64,000 nucleotides of DNA, taken from assembly GCA_003254885.1 (NCBI GenBank), contig QANT01006145.1, forward strand, positions 1 to 64,000. Reading direction: 5' to 3'. This DNA is from Purshia tridentata (Eukaryota > Streptophyta > Magnoliopsida > Rosales > Rosaceae). This document shows positions 23,533-35,531 of this stretch, piece after piece. Within the stretch, counting starts at the first letter, position 1; each line of letters begins with the position of its first letter. Below the pieces are notes generated by a model. It was not told the DNA's origin and searched no databases. It was given only the letters and a program-made list of their open reading frames with translations. The position numbers and the translations under genes are program-made.

Positions 23533-26500
23533 ATGGCCAGCAGCAGCAGAAGAGGAGCAGCTACAGATTCTTCGTCACTGCCGGTGGGCTACAGGTTCCG
23601 TCCCACTGAGGAAGAGCTGGTGAGCCACTACCTGAAGCTCAAGCTTCAGGGCATGGATGCCAGCAACGTCATCGCCGAACTCGATGTCTGCAAGTACGAG
23701 CCTTGGGACTTACCTGGTAATAACCCATTTCTCAAAAACTCCTCTTTTGTAACAATTTTTGTATATTACTTTCGATTTTCACTTCAATGGGTCTCTGAAA
23801 CTTGTGTGTATATAATGGGGTTTAATCTAAATGTTGTGTGTGTGCGCGCGCGCGCGTGCGTGCGTGTAGCGGAGTCCTTGATAGATACGGTCGATGATGA
23901 ATGGTTCTTCTTCAGTCGACGCGATCACAAATACAACAACAGCAATCGGGCCAACAGGATGACAGAGAAAGGGTACTGGAAGATCACTGGCAAGGAACGT
24001 GCGATCAAGGCTCGAGCCACAAATAATGTTATCGGCAAAAAGAGGACTTTGACCTTCTACCTGGGTCGGGTTCGAAATGACAAGAAGACCAACTGGGTCA
24101 TTCATGAGTATTACATCCCTGAAAATCTACTTCCTAAGCAGGTGATAATTCTCTTTTTGTTTGTTCTTCTTTTTTCAAAATCTGAATATGAGACACATTT
24201 TGTTTTATAGAAGTTTAGTGTTATTAATTTGCAGCATTATAAAAAAAAATTCTATAAGGCTGGTTCTTTTATAAAAGGCCTTAAATTTTGCAAGTTAGTG
24301 GACTAAACCAAACTGCTTTCGGTTTGGCTAGAAGCGTTTCGATTTTGAAGCCAATGAATGGCCTCAACACCAAAACTTGTCGAGCCAAGTCAATTTGCTT
24401 CTGTTTAGCAACTGAAATGCCTTTTAAGTTTGGTTTGTGAATTTGCAAAATTTGCAGACATCCAGTTTAGAACCTAAGTTTGATTTTCTATTGGTTTTCC
24501 AACTCAATTATGTAGAGGAACATCGTCTTGTGTCGCTTGAAGAAAAAATCAGATGAGAGTACTGATATTGGTCGTCTGCTTACAAATGAGCATAGTAACA
24601 ATGACTACATTGCGTTGCAACCTGCATCTGGAGCTAATGAATCGAAAGATGATTTCGCACAATTCTTAAATTCGGTTATTGTTGAACCGGATGAGGACAC
24701 CTATATTGAAGAAACAATGCAGACTACTCTCCTCAATGAGTCCAGCCATCCAAAGTCACTGATGAGGCTTTATGCTGAGGACGGGGGAGTAAGCAGTGAC
24801 ACAGACACGGAAGTATTTCATGGACAGGTAAAGAATTTTTCTTTATTAGCTATTGAAGAAAAACTTCAATAGCTAATGAAACGCAATATTTTTATCTATA
24901 GGAGAATATCTCAAGGACCCTTTATAATACTGTGCCAGTCACTCACATCACCTAACTAACAAAAGCGCATCACTCGCAATTATCCAAGATGATTTCAAGT
25001 TATATGCTTTTGTTAGTTTGGTGCTGACTTAATAACTGCGTTCTTGTAGTTCTTTCTCGTGAGTCACATGTCTCATTTCCTGTATGAGGAGATGAGTGTG
25101 TGGGAGATTGAGAATAAACGTGAGGTTGCCAGGCGCTATATGGACAAGTGGGAGATGTTGCCAAAATAAAACAAGAGTTTTGGGATAATATTTTCTGAAT
25201 TATATTCTTCTCTCTTAGAGGGGTATATATAAGTGAACATTACAAAACTCTATTGGACTAGGAAACATAATACAAACTCTATTGGGCTAGGATTACAACT
25301 AATAACAAAACTCAAATACTTAATTACAAACTAACCCTTTAACACTCCCCCTCAAGTTGGTGCGTAGATATCACACAGAATCAAGAAATACCCTGCTAGC
25401 CACAGCCTTTGTAAGAATGTCTGCTAACTGATCTTCAGACGTCACAAAAGGAAAAATGATAATTCCAGCTTCTAACTTCTCTTTAATGAAGAATATATCA
25501 ATTTCAATGTGTTTGGTTCGATCATGCTGGATAAGATTTTGAGCAATTGCAATAGCTGACTTGTTATCACAGAATAGTTTCATAGAGCTCTTTGGTCCAA
25601 AATCCAAATCACGAAGTAAGAAAATTATCCATAGTAATTCACTAAGACCACTAGCCATACTTTTGTATTCTGCTTCTGCACTTGATCTCGACACCACCTG
25701 TTGTTTCTTGCTTTTCCATGTGACAAGATTTCCTTCAACAAACGTAAAGTACCCTCCAAAATCCAAATCACGAAGTAAGAAACTTATCCATAGTAATTCA
25801 CTAAGACCACTAGCCATACTTTTGTATTCTGCTTCTGCACTTGATCTCGACACCACCTGTTGTTTCTTGCTTTTCCATGTGACAAGATTTCCTCCAACAA
25901 ATGTAAAGTACCCAGAGGTAGACCTTCTGTCATCCGCTGAGCCTCCCCAATCTACATTTGTATATCCACTTACATCAAGATGGCCATGCTTGGAAAAGAG
26001 AATGTATTTACCTGGAGAAAACTATAGATATTGTAGTACTTTATTAACCCCATCCATATGAGCTTTAAGCAGAGCATGCATAAATTGACTGAGAACATTG
26101 ACAGCATAAGCAATATTGGGTCGTGTATAAGCTAGGTAGATCAACCTCCCTCTAAGTCTCTGATATCTCCCTTTATCTTCAGGAGCTGAATCCAAGCACT
26201 CAAACAACTTGTGGTTCTGCTCAATTGGTGTATTTATGGGCTTGCAAGCAAGGTTGCCTGTCTCTTTCAATAAATCTCATATATACTTTCTTTGTGACAA
26301 AAATATCCCATGCTTTGATCTAACTACTTCAATCCCAAGAAAGTATCTCGAATTTAGTAGCAACATATTTCTTCAAATTACTTGCCTCTGAATCATCTCC
26401 TGTCACTATCATATCATCAACATAAACGATTAAGGCAGTTAGCTTGTTATTTCTGCGCTTAAGAAACAAAGTATGGTCCTAATTGCACTGTTTATATCCG

Positions 26501-27404
26501 AACCCCTTCATTTCCTTAGTAAACCCTTTAACAGATGTTAACTGATTGAGTTTATATTTGATAGTTTGAATACAAACTCAATCGGTTAACACAGGAAAAA
26601 TCAAATTTTGTGCTGTTTTGATAGTTTGCACAGGTCAAACTCTTAAACTTCGCTTCATTTTTTTATACCTGAGGCTTTGGAAACTTCTTCATCTTTTTTT
26701 GGAAGTTTTTGTTCAGGGCTTACAAATGTTTAGCGAACCACGCATTGCTTCAGGCCTGTTCAGACGAGATAAAGATGTTATGATTTATCGATCTCAATCT
26801 CAACCAAGATCTGTTAATATCTTAAAGGATGTTTCCTCTGAAGATGACATGGCTGAGATTAATCGTCTTGACGATGATAAACATGAGATTAATTGTCTTG
26901 ACTTACTCACTGACGAATATTCTGGAGAAGAAAGCACGAATACTATGATAGCACGGAGTTCGTTTTCGGCTGAGGGAGTCTTACAACGCAAGGTGAGAGA
27001 ATCAAAACTGCAGCACAGACAACATGAAAAGAAGCCTTTCTTTACACTTGATATAAACTCTTATATTGAAGCTCTAAGCAGGCCTTCCTCAATTCAATTT
27101 GATTTGTTTTATGCAGGCCAAACAAGCTTCAGAAAGGCGTGCTGCTGTTAATTTTTCGCACAAGAAGCAATCTATAACAAAGTTTGACAAAAACAGAAGC
27201 CACAATGCAGAAATGGGTATGAAGCAGACACAGTACGGAACAACCGCCAGCAACAATTGGAAGGGTTCTATCATATTCTGGGAGACTTCCCCATTAAGCC
27301 CCAATTCAAATCCCCCATCAGTCTACGTCTTCAACATGGTTCTGGGCATAATTTTATTCATAGTTGTTGTTAGGGAAGTAATTTTATATGGAAATTGGTG
27401 CTGA
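23533..27404 (+). CDS. NAC transcription factor with C-terminal membrane anchor (NTM1-like)
   Basis: Plant NAC regulator held in a membrane until the tail is released. Exons: 23533-23716, 23870-24141, 24516-24827, 26717-26992 and 27117-27404; 443 codons, all joins in frame. NAC subdomains: A LPVGYRFRPTEEELVSHYLK, B IAELDVCKYEPWDLPG, C DEWFFFSRRDHKYNNSNRAN and [33 protein letters not shown] and [22 protein letters not shown]. The middle is acidic (DDFAQFLNSVIVEPDEDTYI). The last exon ends in VYVFNMVLGIILFIVVVREV then ILYGNWC: one hydrophobic segment of about 20 residues (roughly 416-435) with only 8-10 residues after it, the layout of NTL/NTM proteins. Intron 3 is 1.9 kb because a copia fragment lies in it. 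It is the only member of this array that keeps the anchor. Confidence 0.88.
23833..23868 (+). repeat. Alternating TG/CG microsatellite at a splice acceptor
   Basis: Mixed (TG)n(CG)n(TGCG)n purine-pyrimidine alternation ends in GTGTAG, the acceptor of NAC intron 1, with exon 2 starting at 23870. It replaces the usual polypyrimidine tract and is a Z-DNA-prone sequence. Confidence 0.8.
25156..26530 (-). mobile_element. Ty1/copia fragment (3' part) in NAC intron 3
   Basis: Fossil of a Ty1/copia element on the minus strand. Parts: the 3' LTR at 25156-25344 (189 bp, TG...CA ends) next to a polypurine tract, then the RNase H and the 3' half of reverse transcriptase going toward higher coordinates. 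Family marks include a copia-type YVDDMIVTGDD motif and the RNase H motif SRSSAEAEYKSMA. The 5' half and the 5' LTR are absent. The piece is broken at several points and has an internal tandem duplication, so it is not recent. It lies within a host intron and does not disturb the exon joins. Confidence 0.8.
26537..26590. repeat. 17-bp inverted repeat at the copia fragment border
   Basis: GTTAACTGATTGAGTTT at 26537 pairs with AAACTCAATCGGTTAAC ending at 26590, with one mismatch and a 20-nt loop. It lies just outside the truncated edge of the copia piece. It could be the end of a lost small element or a rearrangement scar. Confidence 0.6.
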
Positions 27405-27471
27405 CACAACCAGAAAATAGTAAATTTTTCTGTCACATTTGAGCAATGCCAATCTTTACTGGGTACTCGTA

Positions 27472-27968
27472 GACATAGCTGCCACAAAATATAGGCTTAA
27501 GCCAGCCATGGCAGTATAGATTAACATTTTTTGTTTCTATTGGCTAGATATAATGTTTTGATGTTTGGCTGATGAATCTCAATAAAATACTATGTTTGCG
27601 TTATCAATTGCTTGAAAGCTTTAGTCATAGGATAATGGGATTTGATTTAATGTGATGGTTTTGTGGGTGAGGGATCCAACTTTTTCATCTCAAAATTATT
27701 TTAGAGTTTGTTATTGGAGGATGATGATATCCAATAGGGCTTTAGAACTTGGCCCCCAAGTAGCCTTCGACCCCACCTCAAATGCCTCCATATTCTCTAA
27801 CCAAATAAAGTAACATCATTTTTTTACCTTTGTTTTTTCTGTTATGTCCCCCACTTGCCAGTTCCACTGTTACTCTCCTAGTCAAATAGACTATCTAACT
27901 TTCAATTATACACCCACATTCAGACGTTTACATTTGTTCTGTATAATGACATGCTAAGCTTTCATTAT
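27472..27968. repeat. First copy of a near-identical flanking duplication
   Basis: These 497 bp recur at 32263-33113, differing by a few substitutions (for example ATGTTTTG/ATGTATTG and CTTTCAA/CTTACAA) and by the 349-bp LTR with its target duplication in the second copy. The copy ends exactly at the N at 27969; the second begins exactly after the N at 32262. This is best read as two haplotypes of one locus placed in series by the assembler. Confidence 0.85.
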
Positions 27969-27969
27969 N

Positions 27970-30900
27970 CTGACTCGACATGAGTCAAGTTTTGAGCACC
28001 TAACTAACAACTTCGACCAAGTCAGTGCCACCCTTCAATCAATCATTACTGAATTGCAAGCTCTCCGTGCCTCTCCACTCAAACATAAAACTCCCAGTGG
28101 GAACGACATAAATCCATTTGCCACCGGTGAAACCTCCAATACCCACCCCACTCAAAACAACACCACAGCCGACACACAAACCTTCGCTCACCCTGCTGCC
28201 CACCTGAAATTGTTCTTTCCAAAATTCACCGGAGACGACCCCACTGGATGGATATACAAGGCTGAACAATATTTTGACTTTCAAAATATTGCACCACTTC
28301 AGCAAGTACAACTTGCTTCCTTCCACCTGGAAGGCATTGCGTTACAGTGGCACCGTTGGCTCACCAAGTTCAGAGGTCCCTTGTCCTGGACTGATTTTAC
28401 TCAAGCCCTCTTGCGACGATTCGGACCCACTGACTTCGATGATCCATCTGAGTCTCTCACTCGGCTTAAACAAGTCACAACTGTGGATGTTTACCAAGAA
28501 GCGTTCGAACAACTCTCGCAGCTCATTGATGATTTGCCAGAGAGTTATCTGATTGGGTGTTTCATAGCAGGTTTAAAGGATGAAATTCGTCTGGATGTCA
28601 AGGTCAAGAAACCTCGTACCTTGTCCGAAGCCATTGGGGTGGCTCGACTCATTGAAGAACGCAACACCGTCCATAAGAAGACCAGTTTTTTTTCACGTTC
28701 TTCAGCCAGTCCCACTACCACTATGCTATCACAGCGTCACGCCTCCAACACTACTGCTACCGGTCTCCTTGGACCATCGCCCCTGCACAAACTCAATCAC
28801 TCTCCGAATACTTCCCTTCCACCGTTCAAGCGAATCACAGGGCAGGAGGCCAAGCAGCGTAGGGAAAAAGGCCTTTGCTACTATTGTGATGAAAAATACA
28901 TTCCGGGTCACCGCTGTAGTCATCCCCAGCTGTTCATGATTGAAGATTGTCCAGACACAGATGAGCTCTTGCTCGAGCCTACCTCATTCGACCTTGTCCC
29001 AGAAATTTCTTACCATGCCATGACTGGAACCAGCCATCCTCAAACAATCAGAGTACTGGGCAAGTTGCAAAACCATGAGGTAACAGTACTGATCGACGGA
29101 GGCAGCACGCATAACTTTATTGATCAAACTGTTGTGTCCAAATTTGGTTTGAATGTTGTGCGAGACAAGACGTTCCAGGTCATGGTAGCAAACCGTGAAA
29201 AAATTGAATGCGCTGGGCGTTGTTTGGCTCTCACATTAATTATCCAAGATCACCCCATCACTGCCGATTTTTATATCTTACCGGTGGCAGCTTGCCAAGC
29301 AGTTCTGGGAGTCCAATGGTTGGAAACGCTTGGGCCAATTGAGACAAACTACCGAGAGTTGACAATGACTTTCTGCAAAGACGGTCGACACCATCAATTT
29401 CATGGCTTAAGGCGTTCCGAGCTGGAGGTCTTGAAGGACAAGGAATTGCATCAATTAGACGGCACAGGTTTGTTTTTGCAAATAATTCCTTGTAACTTGT
29501 CTAGTCCACCGACTGCTCACCCAGCTGACATTGACACCCTTCTCGCCAAATTCCACCAAGTTTTCTCTGAACCCAATGGTCTTCCACCACGGCGCAGCCA
29601 TGACCATAAAATTCCCCTTCCGCAAAACCATGCTCCAGTGAGTGTTCGACCATACCGCTACCCATATTATCAGAAGACTGAAATTGAAAAAATTGTTCGC
29701 GAGTTCCTTAGCTCTGGGTTGATTCGCCCCAGTACCAGCCCATTTTCTTCCCCAGTATTACTTGTCAAGAAGGCGGATGGTGGGTGGCGCTTCTGCGTCG
29801 ACTACAGAGCTCTGAATCACATCAAAATTAAAGATAAGTACCCTATCCCTGTCATTGATGAACTCCTGGACGAATTACATGGTGCTAAATACTTCTCCAA
29901 GTTAGACTTACGCTCTGGGTATCACCAAATTCTTGTGTCTGATGAAGACATCCACAAGACTGCCTTTCGCACTCATGAAGGTCACTATGAATTTATTGTC
30001 ATGCCCTTCGGACTATCCAACGCGCCATCCACTTTCCAGAGCCTTATGAACGACTTGTTTCGTCCTCACCTCCGCAAATTCATCCTGGTGTTCTTTGATG
30101 ATATTCTGATCTATAGTCAGAACTGGAACGAACATCTCCATCATCTTCACACAGCTTTGATGATTTTGATGACTAACAATTTGTTTGCCAAAAAATCCAA
30201 ATGCCGCTTTGGGGTTTTGCAGGTGGATTATCTTGGTCATTTAATCTCTTTTGAAGGGGTAGCAGTGGACCCCATGAAAATCCAATCCATCTTGGCGTGG
30301 CCGACTCCCACTACTGTCAAATGGGTGCGTGGCTTCCTTAGGTTGGCTGGGTACTACCGCAAATTTATTCGCGGTTTTGGAGGTATTGCTGCCCCATTAA
30401 CACGCTTGCTCACCAAAGATGGGTTTCGTTGGACACTTGAAGCTGCAGAGGCCTTTCATCATTTAAAAAGGGCTTTGACTTCTCCACCAGTCCTTCGATT
30501 ACCCGATTTTACACAACCTTTTGTTGTGGAATGCGATGCGTGTGGTGTAGGCATTGGCGCCATCTTGATGCAGCAAGGGCAGCCGATTGCCTTTTTCAGT
30601 GAGGCCCTAAAGGGCTCAACCCTTGCACTGTCCACTTATGAAAAAGAAATGCTCGCCATGGTGAAGGCCATTCGCAAGTGGAGGCCATACCTCTTGGGCA
30701 AACCCTTCATTGTTCGGACAGACCAAAAAAGCTTGAAATATCTTTTGGACCAACGCATCACCACCCCTGCACAAACACGTTGGTTACCCAAGCTTTTGGG
30801 TTATGACTATGTGATTCATTATAAAAAAGGCAAGGAAAATCAGGGTGCTGATGCTCTATCTCGTGTGGCTGAGTTTGAACTGTCGGCTATCTCTCTTCCA

Positions 30901-32261
30901 GTGGCCAATTGGTGGTCCCTCCTCCAGCAGGAAGTGTCAAACGACTCCTTCTACAAAAAATTAGAAGAATTGCCACAACAACAGGGCCCACATAAGTATT
31001 TTAAACGTAATGGAGTTTGGTTTAAACATGGTACCATCTTTTTGAGTCCTAATTCTTCTCTAATTGCACCCATCTTATCTGAAAATCATTCCTCACCAAT
31101 GGAAGGACACTTTGGGTACCACAAGACCTTAGGGCGCGTGAAGGCATGTTTCTCCTGGCCTTCTATGCAGCTGGCTGTCAAGGAATTCATCAAACATTGT
31201 GATGTTTGTCAGCGGTGTAAGTATGACTGCATGAGTCCAGCAGGACTTTTACAGCCATTACTGATTCCAGAAAGGGTTTGGTCTGACATTTCCATGGATT
31301 TTATTGAGGGACTTCCACCCTCTCGGGGTAAAACCGTGATTATGGTGGTGGTGGACCGACTCTCTAAGTATGCCCACTTTGTTCCTTTGAGTCATCCGTA
31401 CACAGCTTCTACAGTGGCACAGGCTTTTCTTAACCACATCATTCGACTCCATGGCGTTCCAACCTCTATAGTCAGCGATAGAGATAAGGATTTTACTAGT
31501 TCTTTCTGGAAAACTCTGTTTCAATTGCAAGGAACAGAGCTCTGTATGAGTTCTAGTTATCATCCTCAAACCGACGGCCAAACAGAGGTGGTCAACCGCA
31601 CCTTGGAACAATACCTCCGCTGTTTCACCAGTGAGCAGCCCAGGAAATGGCTTGATTGGTTAGCGTGGGCTGAGTTTAGTTACAACACCTCCATTCATTC
31701 AGCCACCAAAGTTTCTCCCTTTGAAGCAGTTTATGGAATCTCTCCTCCCAATATGTTGACATATGTTCCAGGCACCACTAAGGTCTAAGCGGTGGACGAT
31801 TTTTTCGTGATCGAGAGACAATTCTTAAAGATTTACGCCTCAATTTGCTAGCTGCCCAAGCACGCATGAAGCACAAGGCCGACCAGCACCGCCGCGAGGT
31901 TGTTTTTAATGTGGGTGATTTTGTTTTTTTGAAATTACAGCCGTACCGCCAGCAGACGGTGGCATTCCGCAGCTCTCTCAAATTGGCACCTCGTTTCTTT
32001 GGGCCGTACAAAATTCTGGAGCGGGTTGGTCCGGTGGCTTATAAATTGGAATTGCCTGTTGGATCTCAAATCCATGATGTGTTCCATGTTAGTCTCCTCA
32101 AACAGAAATTAGGACCTGTGTCGCCTCTTTCTCACCATCTTCCACCGGTCTCTGATCAGTCTACCATTCTGCCGCAACCGGAGGCTATCTTGGACAGTCG
32201 CGTTATTCACAAGGGCAATTACAGGCCCAAAACTGAAGTCTTGGTTAAATGGGCCGGCGCC
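27970..32261 (+). mobile_element. Ty3/gypsy (chromovirus-like) internal region between two N joins
   Basis: Retroelement internal region without LTRs of its own in place. The long gag-pol frame is open from the left N to about 31788. Parts in order: gag, zinc knuckle (CYYCDEKYIPGHRC), aspartic protease (LIDGGSTHNFID), reverse transcriptase (FFDDILIYS), RNase H and integrase (DFIEGLPPSRG, SYHPQTDGQTE). A further piece at 31845-32261 carries the end of integrase and a chromodomain-like end. No envelope gene is seen. It is broken at about one place in the coding region and cut at both ends by assembly joins. The long open frame suggests a young element. The chromovirus placement rests on the chromodomain-like end. 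Confidence 0.88.
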
Positions 32262-32262
32262 N

Positions 32263-33113
32263 GACATAGCTGCCACAAAATATAGGCTTAAGCCAGCCAT
32301 GGCAGTATAGATTAACATTTTTTGTTTCTATTGGCTAGATATAATGTATTGATGTTTGTGATACGTGTAGCCAAGCCCACACCTCTGTGTGAGTGGTGTC
32401 TACGTGTGAAAAGAGAAGACTCAGTCATGGGTTGTTTGTTTGTTTGTTTCTGCATTAGTTTAGCCACTAGATGTAGTTCCTATTATTTAGCATGCATGTT
32501 CCTTGCATTTAGCACCAGTAAGCACATTTCCCTTCCAGTATGTTTTGCACGTTTCCCCTTCAGTATGTGGTAGTTAACTGTGAGGCTTATATATAGCCAA
32601 GTGCAGAATGAATAGGAAAAGATAAGAATTATCACATAAGCCTCTGTTCTTTTCTTCCAACGTCTTTCCTCTGTTTTTTGTTCCACTCCAAGTACAGCCA
32701 TATATCAGTTTGGCTGATGAATCTCAATAAAATACTATGTTTGCGTTATCAATTGCTTGAAAGCTTTAGTCATAGGATAATGGGATTTGATTTAATGTGA
32801 TGGTTTTGTGGGTGAGGGATCCAACTTTTTCATCTCAAAATTATTTTAGAGTTTGTTATTGGAGGATGATGATATCCAATAGGGCTTTAGAACTTGGCCC
32901 CCAAGTAGCCTTCGACCCCACCTCAAATGCCTCCATATTCTCTAACCAAATAAAGTAACATCATTTTTTTACCTTTGTTTTTTCTGTTATGTCCCCCACT
33001 TGCCAGTTCCACTGTTACTCTCCTAGTCAAATAGACTATCTAACTTACAATTATACACCCACATTCAGACGTTTACATTTGTTCTGTATAATGACATGCT
33101 AAGCTTTCATTAT
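32263..33113. repeat. Second copy of the flanking duplication, carrying a solo LTR
   Basis: Matches 27472-27968 nearly base for base once the 349-bp LTR and one copy of its 5-bp target duplication are left out. After 33113 the sequence runs into unique DNA, so the true right flank of the locus is here. Part of this block (about 32765-32970) is a reverse-orientation copy of the dispersed block also found upstream of the 43.4 and 58.8 kb NAC loci. Confidence 0.85.
32359..32707 (+). mobile_element. 349-bp solo LTR with perfect 5-bp target duplication
   Basis: Starts TGATACGTGTAGCC and ends CATATATCA, giving the inverted TGATA...TATCA ends of an LTR. GTTTG flanks it at 32354-32358 and 32708-32712; the other copy of the locus has a single GTTTG at that point, so the empty site is in the same window. 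A TATA-like TTATATATAGCC lies at about 32586. Orientation is inferred from that motif. It may be an LTR of the gypsy element next to it, with two identical LTRs collapsed into one. Confidence 0.85.
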
Positions 33114-33996
33114 CAATAAACATATTTTTGGACCATATTAAATAATCCACAATATGGTACATAGATACGGTCTATATACTTCCTTGGTGTACCAACTTTT
33201 AATGGTCATGCTCATACAGCTTATCTTCTAAGCCATTTTGATTCTTGACCACTGAGAGGGGTTAGGCACAAAAACTGCTTAGAAGGACTAGCCTGGCATC
33301 TGATATGAATGACCTGAAATCAATGAGTGTTATGAGCAGATGACATATACTTTTTATTACTGAAAATTAGCAAATGCATTTGACATGTCACATTACTACA
33401 ATTTCCATCCAGTCTTCTGCAACTGCAAAGCAGAGATATTCCTCTGCTTCCTTCATTTAATATTTGGATGGAATTTCAAACTAAAACGCGTTTATTCTTT
33501 ATTATTCTGAAATTACTTCCATTCCTAACACAATATGTAGACAGAGGTACAGGTTGTCAGGTTCTCCTTGTCTCCCTCTTACAGTAACTTGAAACTTGCC
33601 AAAAGGATCAATGGAAAATTCTGAGAATATTTAATTCTTACCGAATAGGTCCAAAATCTTATTTGAATTAGAACCTTACTCTATTTAATCGAATAAAATT
33701 TAATCTAATAAATATTTAATCTAATAAAACTTTCAATTTTTTTTTTAGAAGTTCATTGAAATTGAAGAAGTTCTATTTGCTCAATAAATTTACCTATATT
33801 TTTGTTTGTCCACTACCACTACTTAACGTAATAAATCTAAAAAAGGTTATGATAAACGATAAACCTAGAAAAAAAAAAAAAATTGAAACTACAAATAGGA
33901 ATTTTTGACGAACGGAATCAAAAATCATTATTAATTCGACATTCTTTTTTGTGAATATTTACATTATAATCATAAAAAACGCAAGAAAGGTAACAT
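33114..33996. other. Intergenic, AT-rich
   Basis: No gene recognised. A short diverged repeat of an (A/T)AATCTAATAAA-type motif lies at about 33675-33730, and A/T runs at 33738 and 33870. The end serves as the upstream region of the tRNA gene. Confidence 0.5.
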
Positions 33997-34082
33997 GGGG
34001 TGGTGGCGCAGTTGGCTAGCGCGTAGGTCTCATAGCTTAAAGAGTGATCCTGAGGTCGAGAGTTCGAGCCTCTCTCACCCCA
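33997..34082 (+). tRNA. Elongator tRNA-Met (CAT) with 12-nt intron
   Basis: The 5' half is 33997-34034 (acceptor GGGGTGG, D-arm GCGCAGTTGGCTAGCGC, anticodon loop CTCATA with CAT). A 12-nt intron GCTTAAAGAGTG follows at 34035-34046 directly after position 37. The 3' half 34047-34082 contains the variable loop, the T-arm GAGAGTTCGAGCCTCTC and the acceptor TCACCCC plus discriminator A. The mature length is 74 nt before CCA. Plant elongator tRNA-Met and tRNA-Tyr genes are the two that normally carry introns, and this matches the tRNA-Met form. Confidence 0.95.
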
Positions 34083-34089
34083 TTTATAG

Positions 34090-34096
34090 TTTTTTT
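34090..34096 (+). terminator. RNA polymerase III terminator of tRNA-Met
   Basis: A run of seven T starts 8 nt after the tRNA 3' end, a normal Pol III stop. Confidence 0.75.
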
Positions 34097-35531
34097 GCAA
34101 TTATGGTACACAGAAATTTCAATGTCAACATCTTTAAAAGGTTACAAACAATTCGAGAATTTAGGGACGGCAAAATTCTCTGGTCCCGCCAATATTCGTG
34201 GGGCTTTGCTTCCATTAAGCAGGTATAGTAATGCTCCGCTTTGCCCTGCCGCGTATACATGTTTAACTTATTTTATGATTATACTCTAATTTTATGTTCT
34301 TATTTTTGTGATTTTATATAATTTTATGTTCTTATTTTTGTGATTTTATATAATTTTATTAAAAAAAGAAATTAAAAAATAATAACGGAACCCATATACT
34401 TAATAAAAACTCCGTATAATTAACAAGGCGAATATTGGAAAACCCGAACCACCCCGTTGCCATTCCTATTCGAGAACTTAAAAAGGTTAACAAAATATTA
34501 TATTGAGATCCATCCATCAGCCATACATCATTAGATTACATCTAGTCAGTATATACACAAAACACGTTAATCTATCATGGCTAGCTTAAGTTAAGTGTGT
34601 CAATAAGTGCCTAGCTAGAGTGTGGCATTGCTGAATATGTGACACACAACATTAACTATTTTCTGATGATTTCTGGCACCACTTCCCTAACAAAAATTAT
34701 GAACAAAAATGATCCCTAGATTAGCGTGGATGTCTCCCAGAAAATGAAACAACCCTTCCTATTGCTGCTTCTTCTCTTTTTCAAGCTTTTGTTTCCTTTG
34801 GTAAACTTTTTCCAACTTCATTATACCATACTTTTTCTTCCGGGGAAAATCAACCATACAACTTTCTGCAGCTTGTTCGGCCTGCAAAAATGTCCAAAAA
34901 AATTAAGCAATGTCTTTGATTTTACCTTAGGGGAATATCACTCAAAAAGACTGCAATAATCAGAGTGGCATGCATGCATATTATTACAAGGGGTCCTTGT
35001 GGTCTACAAGGTTCCTTGTCACACTCTTCTATGGATATAGATATTGATTGGAGTATCCAATCAAAAATCAATTGACAAGGGTAGAAAGGCTCAACATCTT
35101 ATAAAGGACTATGAAAGATTATAATTTTCTATTATGGAACGATATTTTACATTCTCACACGCCTTACACATATGGCATATTTAATCCAACACATGAATAA
35201 CTAAAATTAGGTAAAGTGAATATGTGAGTAAACTTACTCTGGTACCATAAAAGAAATTGAAACATTCAACTCAAAATCAATTGATAATAAATGAAGAGAC
35301 TCAACACCTAATAAATCGATATACAAGGCTATAATTTTTCAATGTGTGACAACATATACTCACAGCTTGTATAACTCTATACAAGGATCTTAACTTCTTC
35401 ACCTAATATTTGTTAATTATGGATTGAATGCTTCAAAATTTCAATTTCTACATTGTATTAAAGCAAAGGCTATGCAAATAGTCACATGTGCTTACATGCT
35501 CCAATTTCTACATAAGACAATAATTATTTAC
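34097..35531. other. Intergenic between tRNA and NAC pseudogene
   Basis: AT-rich. A 34-bp direct repeat (ATGTTCTTATTTTTGTGATT...) occurs twice at about 34293-34359. Two diverged copies of a ~190-bp unit with AATCAATTGA and 'agactcaacacctaataaa'-type motifs lie at about 35060-35200 and 35270-35400. The anchor-coding exons expected downstream of the NAC pseudogene on the minus strand were not found. Confidence 0.5.

Noticed and set aside
25561-26061. 166-codon plus-strand frame
   Set aside because: Antisense of the copia RNase H region; it is open because of the internal duplication.
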